From Rhizorhabdus histidinilytica (lineage in GTDB: Bacteria > Pseudomonadota > Alphaproteobacteria > Sphingomonadales > Sphingomonadaceae): DNA of 64,000 nucleotides. The stretch covers positions 1-64,000 of the forward strand of contig NZ_FUYM01000014.1 in the NCBI RefSeq assembly GCF_900167915.1, read 5' to 3'. The notes under the pieces were generated by a model that had not been told where the DNA came from, searched no databases, and saw nothing but the letters and a program-made list of their open reading frames with translations. Positions within the stretch are counted from its first letter, which is position 1; each line of letters begins with the position of its first letter. Made by a program: the position numbers and the translations under genes. Positions 43,244-53,677 of this stretch are shown piece after piece.

Positions 43244-44355
43244 GCGATGCTCCGTGCGGGCAGGGGCGCGGCGATGCCGTCGACGATGTCGAGCAGCTGG
43301 CCGACGCGATGGGCGCAGCTATGGCGGGACCGGATCGTCTCCAGCCCATGGGCGGCGAGACTGGCGCGCAGCCCGGAATCGTGCGCGATGTCGCGCAGAT
43401 GGCGGCTCATCTCCGTACCGCTGCGCGCCGCGAGATAGTCTGTGCCGGTGCGGAACAGGCCTTCGCTGTCGGTCCAGGGCGCCGAGGCGAGCGGGATTCC
43501 GCAGGCGAGCGCCTCGAACATCCGGATCGTCGGGATGCCGGGCAGCCGCGTCGCATAATAGTGGCGCGGGACATGGACGGTCGCAAGCGCACCGGCGAAG
43601 ATCGCGGGCACCTTCGCATTGGGCGCCCAGCCATGATAGCGGACGCCGTAGCGGCGTAGCATGTCGAGCGCCCGATCGGGATAGCGCACGCCGTAGAGGT
43701 CGAGCGGCAGGCCCGCTTCGCGGGCCGGGCGGAAGAGATAGGTCTCCAGCTCCGCGGTGCGCTCGCCGTCGCCCCAGTTCCCGATCCAGACCAGCCCGTC
43801 GCGATCGGTCTCGCCTTTAGCCGGTGGGTGGAAGATGCGCGTATCGGCGGCCTCGTGCCACGTCCACACCCGATCGCCCCAGCCCCAGCGGCGATAGACC
43901 TCCGACAGCGCCTCGCCGAAGGCGAGCACCCCGTCATAGCCGGACAGGTCGAAGGCGCGGATCGCCTTGGGGTCGCTGACCGCACGGTGATGGGTGTCGT
44001 GGAACAGCAGGGTGAAGGCTGCGCCGCGCTTGCGCAGCCGGCCGATGTCGGCGACCAGGCCGGGATCGTTCCATTCATGGACGATCACCAGGTCGGCGCC
44101 ATCGGTCAGGTCGGCGGCGCGGGTTCCGGGGCCGTAGCAGCGGGTCCTGAGCTCGGGATAGGCTTCGGTCATGGCGTCGAGCCCCGCCACGCCATGGTCG
44201 GCGACCAGATTGCTCAGGCTCCAATTGTCGCGGGCTTCGAGCGCCAGCGTCTCATGGCCGCGCCGCTGGAGCTCCGACAGCACGCCGCGCAGGAAATGGG
44301 CATTGCCATGGTTCCAGCAGGACAGCAGTGAATGGGTGAAATAGGCGATCTTCAT
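43240..44355 (-). CDS. CgeB-like glycosyltransferase (paralogue 1)
   Basis: A protein of 371 residues from ATG 44355. It opens KIAYFTHSLLSCWNHGNAHF, then LRGVLSELQRRGHETLALEA, clearly related to the next two genes. The donor domain shows GLVWIGNWGDGERTAELETY near 190, PRHYYATRLPGIPTIRMFEA near 265 and CGIPLASAPWTDSEGLF near 287. Its TLLFHDTHHRAVSDP loop is His-rich, but no metal role is known. Overlaps both neighbours as ATGA. Confidence 0.8.
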   Translation of the reverse strand: MKIAYFTHSLLSCWNHGNAHFLRGVLSELQRRGHETLALEARDNWSLSNLVADHGVAGLDAMTEAYPELRTRCYGPGTRAADLTDGADLVIVHEWNDPGLVADIGRLRKRGAAFTLLFHDTHHRAVSDPKAIRAFDLSGYDGVLAFGEALSEVYRRWGWGDRVWTWHEAADTRIFHPPAKGETDRDGLVWIGNWGDGERTAELETYLFRPAREAGLPLDLYGVRYPDRALDMLRRYGVRYHGWAPNAKVPAIFAGALATVHVPRHYYATRLPGIPTIRMFEALACGIPLASAPWTDSEGLFRTGTDYLAARSGTEMSRHLRDIAHDSGLRASLAAHGLETIRSRHSCAHRVGQLLDIVDGIAAPLPARSIA

Positions 44356-45463
44356 GCCAGCGCCCTCGCTCGTGCCGGAAGGGTGTTGCCGTCGAGCAGG
44401 CGGCGATAGGCGGCCATGGTCGCCGTGCCCGTCGCCACGGGGCAATAGCGGCGCGCCCGGATGCGCGCGGCGTCGCCACGTTCGATCCGAATCCGGGCGT
44501 CGCCGATCAGCCGGTCGATCGCCTCGGCGAAGCCGAAATCGTCGCGCGGATCGACGAAGACGGCGACATCGGCCCACAGCTCGCGAAAGGTCGGGATGTC
44601 GGACAGGACCAACGGGCAACCGGCCATCGCGGCCTCGAGAACCGCGAGGCCGAAAGGCTCGTAGAGCGAGGCTGAAACAAAGACCGGGCGGCTCGCCAGC
44701 CGGTCCGCCACCGCCTCGTCGTCGAGGTGGCCGAGTGGTGCGATGGCGGCGAAGTCGATATGCTCGCCATTGGGGCCGTCACAGGGGCCGGCGGCGCGGA
44801 ACGGTACGCTGAGCCGGGCGGCGGCGCGGTCGAGGGTCGCCAGGTTCTTGGCATCGTCCCACAGCCGGCCGGCCGTGAAGGCGAAGTCGTGCATCGCCCG
44901 AGAGGAAGCGCCGCTGGCGACCCGTCCGTTGTGGATCGCCAGCGGCATGCGGGCGAGGCGATGGTGCGCGGCTGTCGCGGCGGCGAAGCTCCGGCTCGGC
45001 GCGATCGCCAGATCCGCCCTGTCCAGTCCGGCGCGATGGAGCTCGTCCCGCCAGGCGAGATCGGCGGGCAGGGGGCCGCCGCGGACCGCATCCCACCAGG
45101 TGCCGACGCAGCTATGGGCCACCGTCACGACCGGCGCCGGGAAATCGGCCGCGGCGGCCAGCGCGGGGCTGTTGAGGTGGACGATATCTGCGTCGTGGGC
45201 TGCCGCCAGCAGGGCCAGATGCTCCCCAGCTTCCTCGATCCGTCGCGGATCGGCGGCGGTCCAGTCGAGGTCATGTCCGGTCTCGAACAGGCTGAGACCA
45301 TCGATCGCCTCGGCCTGCGCGCGCTGGCGCGGACCGGGCGGAGGGCCGAGCACCGCCAGGGCGATGACCGATCCTTGCGCGGTGAGCGTGCGGCAGAGAT
45401 CAAGCGAATATTGCCAAACGCCGCCGATCGCGTCGCAGCTCATCATGATCCGGGGCGCCGCGG

Positions 45464-45467
<4 letters not shown>
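44352..45467 (-). CDS. Glycosyltransferase family 4
   Basis: A protein of 371 residues from ATG 45467. The N-terminal acceptor domain begins RIMMSCDAIGGVWQYSLDLC, as in many GT4 enzymes. The donor domain has AFTAGRLWDDAKNLATLDRA near 205 and the EX7E motif ASLYEPFGLAVLEAAMAGCP near 280 with both glutamates. It differs from the three CgeB-like paralogues downstream. The sugar is unknown. It sits third in the operon, between the epimerases and the paralogous transferases. Confidence 0.85.
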
Positions 45468-46521
<1,054 letters not shown>

Positions 46522-46525
<4 letters not shown>

Positions 46526-47628
46526 GCCACCAGCCCCCGCGCTTCGAGTTCGGCGCGCGCATGGTCGACCCGGTCGACGGCGGTTCGTTCGGCGACCCAT
46601 TGCGCGAGCTCGGCCAGCCCCTCGCCGAAGTCGCGACTGGCCTGGAAGCCGAGCCTCTCGTCCGCCAGCCGTGTGTCGCAGAAGCAATGGCGGATGTCGC
46701 CGATCCGCGCCTTGCCCAATATCTGCGGCTCGATCTGGTTCTTGCCCATGGCGCGGGCCAGTTCGACGGCGACCTCTGTCACGGAGCGGTCCTGGCCGGA
46801 GCCGATGTTGAAGGTTCCGCCGGCAGCCTGGGGCAGGAACAGCGCGTCGGCGAAGGCGCGGGCCACGTCGTCGACATGGACGAAGTCGCGGCGTTGCTCG
46901 CCATCCTCGAAGATCAGCGGCTGCTGGCCGTTGAGCAGACGGGACGCGAAGATCGCGAGTACGCCGGTATAGGGATTGGAAAGCGCCTGGCCCGGACCAT
47001 AGACGTTGAACAGGCGCAGGCAGACCCCCTCGATTCCATAGGGACGGCTCATGATGTGGGTGGTGCGCTCCTGGACATATTTGTTGAGCGCGTAGATCGA
47101 AGCGAGGCTCGGCCGCTTCCATTCGGGGGTCGCGATCGGTGCCAGCGGGCGTCCGTCGGCATCGAGCGGGTCCCAGCAGACCTGGCCGTCGTGGAGCGTC
47201 CGGCGCTCGGCGTCCTCCACGGCATTCCCCTCCACGTCGCGATAGAGGCCTTCGCCATAAATGCTCATGGAGGAGGCGGTGACGACCCGGCGGACCGGCT
47301 GGTCGATCAGCCGCTCGAACAGTACGGCGGTGCCGACGTCGTTGGCGGAGGTATAGCGCTCCACTTCGTACATCGATTGGCCGACGCCGACCTCGGCCGC
47401 GAGATGGATGACGCTGTCGACGCCACGCAGCGCGCGCGACACGGCGTCCCCGTCACGGACATCGCCACGGAGGAATTCGACGCCCGTCGTGGGCGGGACG
47501 GCATCGGCGCCGTGCACCTGCTCGATGAGGCTGTCGAGGATGCGGACGCGATGCCCGCGGTCGAGCAGCTCCGCCGCGACGGCGCGTCCGATGAAGCCGG
47601 CCCCGCCGGTGATCAGAATATTTTCCAC
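46522..47628 (-). CDS. NAD-dependent nucleotide-sugar epimerase/dehydratase
   Basis: A protein of 368 residues from GTG 47628 with a GAGGGAGA ribosome site. Extended SDR: GGAGFIGRAVAAELLDRGH near residue 8, SSMSIYGEGLYRDVEGN near 130 and IYALNKYVQERT near 177, where YALNK holds the Tyr-Lys pair. RDFVHVDDVARAFADAL follows near 245. It belongs to the broad GalE/RmlB-like group. The exact reaction is unassigned. It is the promoter-proximal gene of the seven-gene operon. Confidence 0.8.
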
Positions 47629-47926
47629 GCGAATCTCCCTCGCTCCATCGCACCGAGGGCGGGCCATCAATCTATGTTAATTACTTGATCTATGTTAGAT
47701 CATATTTGCTATTTGAAATGATTTTAACATGGATTAATGTTTTTGGCTCGCCTTCCTTCAAATATAAGGCCTATTAAGACGAGCTTCTTCATCATCTAGT
47801 TCCGAAGAGTATTTTCGGCTTGGCTTCATTCATGTTCCATTCATCGGATATATTTCAAAATAGCTGAACCAAGTCGCTGTTTCGTGCTTTTGCAGCTTCT
47901 ATGTTGATGCTGCCGTCACAATCCTC
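47629..47926. promoter_or_regulatory. AT-rich divergent promoter region of the glycan cluster
   Basis: This 298-nt gap contains no gene and is far more AT-rich than its surroundings, especially 47668-47800. It holds CTATGTTAA at 47672-47680, CTATGTTAG at 47690-47698 and TTAACATGG at 47724-47732, two in one orientation and one inverted. It separates the leftward seven-gene operon from the rightward phosphatase-methyltransferase-glycosidase-inositol set, so it should carry both promoters and a shared regulator site. Confidence 0.6.
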
Positions 47927-48517
47927 ATGAGCGCGACCATCTTCCTCGCCCGGCATGGCACCCATGACGAAGTCGGTCGGATTCTTTCGGGCCGGTCCGG
48001 CATCGGCCTGTCGTCTGCGGGTCTGGACCAGGCGGCGAGGCTGGCCGCCCATTGCGCTTCGCTGGGCCTGACCGCGATCCATAGCAGCCCGCGTCCGCGT
48101 GCGCGTCAGACAGCGGAGATAGTGGCGAAGGCCTTCGGGCTGGAGCCGATCGTCGTCGACGATCTCGACGAGATCGACTTCGGCGCCTGGACGGGCCGTT
48201 CCTTCGCCGCGCTCGATGCCGACCGGCGCTGGCGCCGGTGGAACAGCCGGCGTGCGCTGGCTCGTCCGCCGGGTGGCGAGACGATGGCCGCCGCGACCGG
48301 TCGGATTGTCCGGCATCTCGACCGGCTGGCGGCGAAGGGATGCAGCCACGTGCTGTGCGTCAGCCATTGCGACATCATCCGCGGCGCGGTCGCCTTCTAT
48401 GCGGGACTGGGCTTCGACCGGATGCTCGAGTTCGAGATCGAACCCGGATCGCTCAGCAGCCTGTTCCTCGACGACCGATGTGCGCGGGTCCTTCAGCTCA
48501 ACGAGGTGCCGCGATGA
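47927..48517 (+). CDS. Histidine phosphatase (phosphoglycerate mutase-like) family protein
   Basis: A 196-residue protein. The RHG motif FLARHGTHDE carries the phosphoacceptor His9. The acid and second His are in ETMAAATGRIVRHL and VLCVSHCDIIRGA (His near 147). IHSSPRPRARQTAEIVAKAFG and LDEIDFGAWTGRSF are standard. It may remove a phosphate from a sugar or inositol phosphate in this cluster; that is inference from the inositol-phosphate synthase downstream. ATGA overlap with the methyltransferase. Confidence 0.87.
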   Translation: MSATIFLARHGTHDEVGRILSGRSGIGLSSAGLDQAARLAAHCASLGLTAIHSSPRPRARQTAEIVAKAFGLEPIVVDDLDEIDFGAWTGRSFAALDADRRWRRWNSRRALARPPGGETMAAATGRIVRHLDRLAAKGCSHVLCVSHCDIIRGAVAFYAGLGFDRMLEFEIEPGSLSSLFLDDRCARVLQLNEVPR

Positions 48518-49296
48518 ACCGTCTGCCGTCTCCGCGGGAGCTGCGTGCCGATATCGAGGCGCTCGGCCCCTGGTTCCATAACATCGACATCCACGGGGTC
48601 TGGACCGCGCCTGACCATTTCCTGGGCGACTATCCGGGCGCGAAATTCCGGCGCTTCGCCAGGGCGCTGCCAAAGGACCTGCGCGGCATGTCGGTGCTCG
48701 ACATCGGGTGCAATGCCGGCTTCTACTCGATGGAGATGAAGCGGCGTGGCGCGGACTATGTGCTCGGCGTCGATTCCGACGACCATTATCTTGCCCAGGC
48801 GCGGTTCGTCGCGGAAGCGCTGGGCTATGCCGACGTCGAGTTCCGCCGGCTGTCTGTCTACGATGTCGCCTTGCTCGGCCGGCGCTTCGACCTCGTCATC
48901 TTCATGGGTGTCTTCTATCATCTGCGCCATCCGCTGCTCGCGCTCGACCTGATCCGCGAGCACGTCGCCGGCGATCTCCTGCTGTTCCAGTCGCTGACGC
49001 GCGGCTCGCGCCGCGTCGCGCCGGTGAAGCCGGACTATGAATTCGACGATCCCGACGACTTCGGCCGGCCCGGCTATCCGAAGCTGCACTTCGTCGAGCA
49101 CCAGTTCGCCCATGACTGGACCAACTGGTGGATACCCAACCGCGCTGCGACCGAGGCGATGCTGCGCAGTGCGGGGTTCGCTATCGAGGCCGGTCCCGTC
49201 GACGAGGTCTATCTCTGCCGCGTCGCCGACATTCCCTATCAGGGCTGGGGCCCGGGGCTCGGCGCGGTCTATCCTGCACGAAAGGCCGACACATGA
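48514..49296 (+). CDS. SAM-dependent methyltransferase (DUF1698/CmoB-like, glycan-cluster type)
   Basis: A 260-residue protein. SAM-binding motif I is SVLDIGCNAGFYSMEMKRRG at about 70-89 with acidic GVDSDDHYLAQA after strand 2. VIFMGVFYHLRHPLLALDLI near 130 resembles the DUF1698/CmoB family. WFHNIDIHGVWTAPDHFLGD near the N-terminus is a conserved entry segment. It likely methylates a sugar or small glycoside rather than tRNA, because it is locked between the phosphatase and the glycosidase by ATGA overlaps. Confidence 0.8.
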   Translation: MNRLPSPRELRADIEALGPWFHNIDIHGVWTAPDHFLGDYPGAKFRRFARALPKDLRGMSVLDIGCNAGFYSMEMKRRGADYVLGVDSDDHYLAQARFVAEALGYADVEFRRLSVYDVALLGRRFDLVIFMGVFYHLRHPLLALDLIREHVAGDLLLFQSLTRGSRRVAPVKPDYEFDDPDDFGRPGYPKLHFVEHQFAHDWTNWWIPNRAATEAMLRSAGFAIEAGPVDEVYLCRVADIPYQGWGPGLGAVYPARKADT

Positions 49297-50213
49297 TCGA
49301 AGCCGCGATGATCTGGAACGAGCCCAACAACAAGTCGCACTGGGATCTGGAGATCGACCCCGACTGGGCCCGCTACGGCGAATGCGTCCGGCTGGCGGGA
49401 AGCGCGATCGCCGCGGTCAATCCCGGACTGCCGCGCGTGCTGGGCGGCATGTCTCCGATCGACCCCTTCTGGCTGAGGCAGGTCGAAGCGCACGGGGCGC
49501 TCGACCATGTCGAGGTCGTCGCGGTGCACGGCTTCCCGCTCGACTGGAATCTGTGGCCGATCCACGCCTGGCCCGACAAGATCGCCGAGATCGAGGCGGT
49601 GACCGACAAGCCGGTGTGGGTGACCGAGGTCGGTGTCGGCTCGTTCGGCGCGGAGGAGGTGCAGGTCTTCGGCCTCAACCGCACTGCCGAGCTGCTGATC
49701 GACCGGGTGCCGCGCATCTTCTGGTACAGCCTGTTCGATCTTCCGCAGAGCTGGGGAGCGACGACGCGCCACCGCGAGGCCGAGGGATCGAGCTATTATC
49801 GCCACTTCTACATGGGCCTCATTCGCGAGGACGGCAGCCCGAAGCCCGCGTTGGAGGATTATGCGCGGGTCGCCTCCCGCATGGGCCTGATGCAGTGGTT
49901 CCATTTCGAGGACCACCGTCTGGACGAGGCGGTGCGCTGGATGCGCAGCCTCGGCGTCCGGCAATTGCGGACCGGCCTGTCCTGGGCCGATTATTTCCGG
50001 CCGGGCGCGCTCGACTGGTTCGACCGGCAGATGGAAGCGCTCGCCGAGTTCGACGTCACCGTCACCTTCTGCTTCACCCCCGAACATCTCGGCATGGTTC
50101 CGCACCATACCAGCGCGCCGGCCGATCCGACCGCCTTCGCCGACTTCTGCGCCGAGATGATCGACCGTTATGCGCCGGCCCGGCCGGCTCTGCCCCGCGC
50201 CATGGGCGCCTAG
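49293..50213 (+). CDS. Clan GH-A-like glycoside hydrolase with permuted motif order
   Basis: A protein of 306 residues from ATG 49293. MIWNEPNNKSHW at the very N-terminus carries the acid/base Glu10 of clan GH-A. WVTEVGVGSFG carries the candidate nucleophile Glu112. The C-terminal third (QWFHFEDHRLDEAVRWMRSL, LRTGLSWADYF, VTVTFCFTPEHLG) resembles strands 1-3 that normally precede the WNEP strand. The barrel may therefore be circularly permuted. No signal peptide, so it is cytosolic; substrate probably a xyloside- or inositol-linked sugar, by context only. Confidence 0.7.
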   Translation: MIEAAMIWNEPNNKSHWDLEIDPDWARYGECVRLAGSAIAAVNPGLPRVLGGMSPIDPFWLRQVEAHGALDHVEVVAVHGFPLDWNLWPIHAWPDKIAEIEAVTDKPVWVTEVGVGSFGAEEVQVFGLNRTAELLIDRVPRIFWYSLFDLPQSWGATTRHREAEGSSYYRHFYMGLIREDGSPKPALEDYARVASRMGLMQWFHFEDHRLDEAVRWMRSLGVRQLRTGLSWADYFRPGALDWFDRQMEALAEFDVTVTFCFTPEHLGMVPHHTSAPADPTAFADFCAEMIDRYAPARPALPRAMGA

Positions 50214-50223
50214 GAGAGGATCG

Positions 50224-51348
50224 ATGCTCGCACCCCCATCGCAGCCCATCAACCTGGCCATCGTCGGCGTCGGCAACTGCGCCAGCTCGCTCGTGCAGGG
50301 GCTCGGCTATTATGCCGATGGCCGCAACGACCCCGCCGGCCTGCGCCAATGGGACATCGGCGGCTATCGGCCCTCCGACATCCGGATCGTCGCAGCCTGG
50401 GACATCGACGCGCGCAAGGTCGGGCGCGACGTCGCCGATGCGATCTTCGCCCGGCCCAATTGCACGACCATCTTCTTCGCCGATCTCGAGCCGACGGGCG
50501 CCGTGGTCGAGATGGGAGCGGTCCTCGACGGAGTCGCCGAGCATATGGGCGACCAGCCCGTCGACCGCACCTTCCTGCCCGCGGATGCGGCGCAGCCCGA
50601 CAAGGGCACGGTCGTTCGGCGGCTGCGCGAGACCGGGACCGACGTCCTGATCAACTATCTGCCGGTCGGATCGCAGGCCGCGACCGAGTTCTACGTCGAA
50701 TGCGCGCTGGAGGCCGGGGTCGCCTTCGTCAACGCCATCCCCGTGTTCATCGCCAGCGAGCCCGCCTGGGCCCGGCGCTTCGCTGCGGCGGGCGTGCCGG
50801 TCATCGGCGACGACATCAAGGCGCAGATGGGCGCGACCATCGTCCACCGCGTGCTCACCGACCTGTTCGCACGGCGCGGGGTGAAGCTCGACCGCACCTA
50901 CCAGCTCAACACCGGCGGCAACACCGACTTCCTCAACATGTCTAACCGGCAGCGGCTCACCTCGAAGAAGATATCGAAGACGGAAGCGGTCCAGGCCGTG
51001 GCCGAGCAGCGGCTCGCCGACGAGGATATCCATGTCGGGCCGTCGGACTATGTCGCCTGGCAGAACGACAACAAGGTCTGCTTCCTGCGGATGGAAGGGC
51101 AATTGTTCGGGGGCGTGCCGATGAACCTGGAGATGCGTCTCTCGGTGGAGGACAGCCCCAATTCCGCCGGTGTGGCGATCGACATGATCCGCTGCGCGAA
51201 GCTGGCCCTCGATCGCGGGATCGGCGGGCCGATCGACTCCGCCTCGGCCTTCTTCTGCAAGCATCCGCCGTTGCAGATGTCCGACGAAGCGGCCCATGCC
51301 GCGCTGGGCCGCTTCGTCGGCGGCGATGCCGTCAGCCCGCAGGCTTGA
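50224..51348 (+). CDS. ino1: myo-Inositol-1-phosphate synthase
   Basis: A protein of 374 residues from ATG 50224, with TAGGAGAG upstream. It converts glucose 6-phosphate to inositol 3-phosphate with NAD. NAD motif VGVGNCASSLVQGLGYY near 15. The catalytic core has IGDDIKAQMGATIVHRVL near 197 and LNTGGNTDFLNM near 233, where Asp and Lys act, and the later KKISKTEAVQ. Length matches the short bacterial/actinobacterial form. It is uncommon in Proteobacteria, so it suggests inositol-containing products of this cluster. Confidence 0.92.
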   Translation: MLAPPSQPINLAIVGVGNCASSLVQGLGYYADGRNDPAGLRQWDIGGYRPSDIRIVAAWDIDARKVGRDVADAIFARPNCTTIFFADLEPTGAVVEMGAVLDGVAEHMGDQPVDRTFLPADAAQPDKGTVVRRLRETGTDVLINYLPVGSQAATEFYVECALEAGVAFVNAIPVFIASEPAWARRFAAAGVPVIGDDIKAQMGATIVHRVLTDLFARRGVKLDRTYQLNTGGNTDFLNMSNRQRLTSKKISKTEAVQAVAEQRLADEDIHVGPSDYVAWQNDNKVCFLRMEGQLFGGVPMNLEMRLSVEDSPNSAGVAIDMIRCAKLALDRGIGGPIDSASAFFCKHPPLQMSDEAAHAALGRFVGGDAVSPQA

Positions 51349-51610
51349 GGTGGCGCGCCAGATGCTTGTTCATCTCGAACATCGAGGCTTCCTTCTTGCC
51401 GAAGATCTTCGACAGCTTGTCGTCGGCCTTGATCGTGCGGCGATCCTTCGCGTCCTGAAGGTCGTTCTTCTTGATGTAGCTCCATATCCGGCTGACCACA
51501 TCCGCGCGCGTCGTCGGCTTGTCGCCGACGATCGCTCCCAACTCCGCCGACGGCTGCACCGCGCGATGCAGCCCGTCCGTCTTCGCGCCCGTCTTCCGGT
51601 TCGTCGCCAT
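51332..51610 (-). CDS. SWIB/MDM2 domain protein
   Basis: A protein of 92 residues from ATG 51610 with GGGAGA upstream. After a basic 20-residue start comes a complete SWIB domain: LGAIVGDKPTTRADVVSRIW, SYIKKNDLQDAKDRRTI, DDKLSKIFGKKEASMFEMNK and the final HLARHLK. Stand-alone SWIB proteins occur in several bacteria and may bind DNA or condense it. It lies on the opposite strand inside the rightward glycan gene set and overlaps the ino1 end by 17 nt. Confidence 0.88.
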   Translation of the reverse strand: MATNRKTGAKTDGLHRAVQPSAELGAIVGDKPTTRADVVSRIWSYIKKNDLQDAKDRRTIKADDKLSKIFGKKEASMFEMNKHLARHLKPAG

Positions 51611-51686
51611 GACATGTCTCCCATTTGCTGGACCCGGCGGAAACGCTCCGCCGGTCGGCCGGCTCCCGATGCCGAGCGAGGATAGG

Positions 51687-52658
51687 ATGAAGCGAACCAG
51701 CATGGCGGCAGTCGTCCTGACCGGCCCCGGAAAGACCCGGATCGATCGGGTTGCCATCCCCGATCCGGGCCCCGGACAGGTCCGCATCCGGCTCGAAGGT
51801 TGCGGGGTCTGCGCCTCCAATCTCGGTCCCTGGGCCGGCCCCGAATGGATGGCGTTCCCGACCGAACCCGGCGCGCTCGGCCATGAGGGCTGGGGGACCG
51901 TCGATGCGCTGGGGGAGGGGGTGTCGAGCCTGCTCGTCGGCCAGCGCGTCGCGGCCCTCTCCTATCGAAGCTATGCCGAGTTCGACATCGCCGACGAGGC
52001 GGCCTGCGTCCCGCTGCCGTCGTCGCTCGCCGGCCGGCCGTTTCCGGGCGAGCCGCTCGGCTGTGCGATGAACATCTTCCGCCGTGCCGATATCCGGGCC
52101 GGGCAGGATGTCGCGATTGTCGGCATCGGTTTCCTCGGTGCGATCCTGACGCGGCTCGCCACCGATGCGGGTGCGCGTGTCATCGCCATCTCGCGCCGGC
52201 CCTTTTCGCTGGAGGTCGCGCGGCGCTTCGGGGCGGCCGAGACGATCGTCCTCGACGACCGCGCCGCCGTCGTCGCGCGCGTCGCCGAACGGACCGGGGA
52301 TCGGCTCTGCGCGCGGGTGATCGAGGCGGTGGGCAAGCAGGAGGCGCTCGACCTGTCGGCGGAGCTGACCGGCGAGCGGGGCAGGCTCGTGGTCGCTGGC
52401 TACCATCAGGATGGGCCACGGCAGGTGAACATGTGGCTCTGGAACTGGCGCGGGATCGACGTGATCAACGCGCATGAGCGCGATCCGGCCGTCTATGCGG
52501 CGGGCATCCGTGACGCGGTCGATGCCGTCGCAGACGGACGGCTCGATCCTTCGCCGCTCTACACCCACAGCTATGGCCTCGACGAGTTGGGCGACGCGCT
52601 CGATGCGACCCGCGATCGGCCCGACGGCTTCCTCAAGGCCTGGGTGCGGCTCGCATGA
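51687..52658 (+). CDS. Medium-chain (zinc-type) dehydrogenase
   Basis: A protein of 323 residues from ATG 51687, where GAGGATAGG precedes it. The catalytic-domain cysteine is in EGCGVCASNLGPW and the second zinc ligand in PGALGHEGWGTVD. The four-Cys structural zinc loop is missing. The Rossmann motif is VGIGFLGAILTRLATDAGAR near 152. It probably oxidises a polyol or sugar alcohol such as an inositol or threitol type; that is inference. ATGA overlap with the Gfo/Idh/MocA gene. Confidence 0.82.
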   Translation: MKRTSMAAVVLTGPGKTRIDRVAIPDPGPGQVRIRLEGCGVCASNLGPWAGPEWMAFPTEPGALGHEGWGTVDALGEGVSSLLVGQRVAALSYRSYAEFDIADEAACVPLPSSLAGRPFPGEPLGCAMNIFRRADIRAGQDVAIVGIGFLGAILTRLATDAGARVIAISRRPFSLEVARRFGAAETIVLDDRAAVVARVAERTGDRLCARVIEAVGKQEALDLSAELTGERGRLVVAGYHQDGPRQVNMWLWNWRGIDVINAHERDPAVYAAGIRDAVDAVADGRLDPSPLYTHSYGLDELGDALDATRDRPDGFLKAWVRLA

Positions 52659-53677
52659 GCCGCGCCGTCAGGCTCGCCTTCCTGGGCGTCGGATGGATCG
52701 GACGGCACCGGATGGAGAAGCTGCTCGCGGCCGGGGCAGAGGCGATCGCGATAGCCGATCCATCGCCCGACAATCTCGCTGGGGCGCTGCGGCTGGCCCC
52801 CGATGCCGTGCCCTGCGGCGATCTCGATGCCCTGCTCGATCGGCAGCCCGACGGGGTGGTGATCGCAACGCCGAGCGCGCTGCACGCGCGGCAGGCGATC
52901 GCGGCACTGGATCGGGGTGTGCCGGTGTTCTGCCAGAAACCGCTCGGTCGGGATGCCCGGGAGGTGGAGGCGGTGCTGGCCGCCGCGCGGCGGGCGGACC
53001 GGTGCATCGGTGTCGATCTGTCCTATCGCTTCACAGCGGCCATGCAGGCGATCAAGGCGTTGCTCGACGCCGGTGAGCTAGGCTCGGTCTACGGCGTCGA
53101 TCTCGTCTTCCACAATGCCTATGGGCCCGACAAGCCGTGGTTCTACGATCCGGCGCAGTCGGGCGGGGGCTGTCTGATGGACCTCGGCGTCCATCTCCTC
53201 GACCTGGCGCTGTGGGCGCTCGACTTCCCCGCCGTTCGATCGGTGTCGGGGCATGTAATGGCGGCAGGCCGGCCCTTGCCCGACCGATCGTCCGGGGTGG
53301 AGGATTATGCGCTAGCCGAGCTGGTTCTGGCTGGCGGCGCGGTCGTTCGGCTCGCCTGTTCGTGGCGCCTTCCGGCAGGGCAGGATGCGGTGATCGCCGC
53401 GGAATTCTACGGGACCGGTGGCGGTGCGGCGATGCGCAATGTGGACGGCTCCTTCCACGACTTCGCCGCCAGCCGCTTTCGCGGTACCGCGGTCGAGCCG
53501 CTCGCCGCGCCGCCCGACGACTGGGGCGGCCGCGCGGCGGTCGCCTGGATGAAGGGGCTGGCCCGGCGAGGCTACGACGCCGAGGCCGATCGCCATGCCG
53601 ACGTCGCGCTGCTGATGGATCGCATCTACGAAGCCGCAGCGCCATCCATCAGATCAGCCATAGATACAGCAGCGTAA
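52655..53677 (+). CDS. Gfo/Idh/MocA family oxidoreductase
   Basis: A 340-residue protein. NAD(P)-binding motif FLGVGWIGRHRMEKL near residue 9, then the family EKP-type motif in VFCQKPLGRDAREVE near 92 (with Gln in place of Glu). The substrate-side GGGCLMDLGVHLLDLALWAL is near 168, with the usual Asp and His. The family includes inositol 2-dehydrogenase and other sugar oxidoreductases, and inositol synthesis nearby makes a cyclitol or sugar substrate plausible. Overlaps the convergent Nramp-like gene by 29 nt. Confidence 0.85.
   Translation: MSRAVRLAFLGVGWIGRHRMEKLLAAGAEAIAIADPSPDNLAGALRLAPDAVPCGDLDALLDRQPDGVVIATPSALHARQAIAALDRGVPVFCQKPLGRDAREVEAVLAAARRADRCIGVDLSYRFTAAMQAIKALLDAGELGSVYGVDLVFHNAYGPDKPWFYDPAQSGGGCLMDLGVHLLDLALWALDFPAVRSVSGHVMAAGRPLPDRSSGVEDYALAELVLAGGAVVRLACSWRLPAGQDAVIAAEFYGTGGGAAMRNVDGSFHDFAASRFRGTAVEPLAAPPDDWGGRAAVAWMKGLARRGYDAEADRHADVALLMDRIYEAAAPSIRSAIDTAA

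Noticed and set aside
49293-50213. Frameshift or truncation of the glycosidase
   Set aside because: The frame is intact from an ATGA-coupled start to a normal stop, and both ends make structural sense; permutation was kept as the better idea, though unproven.
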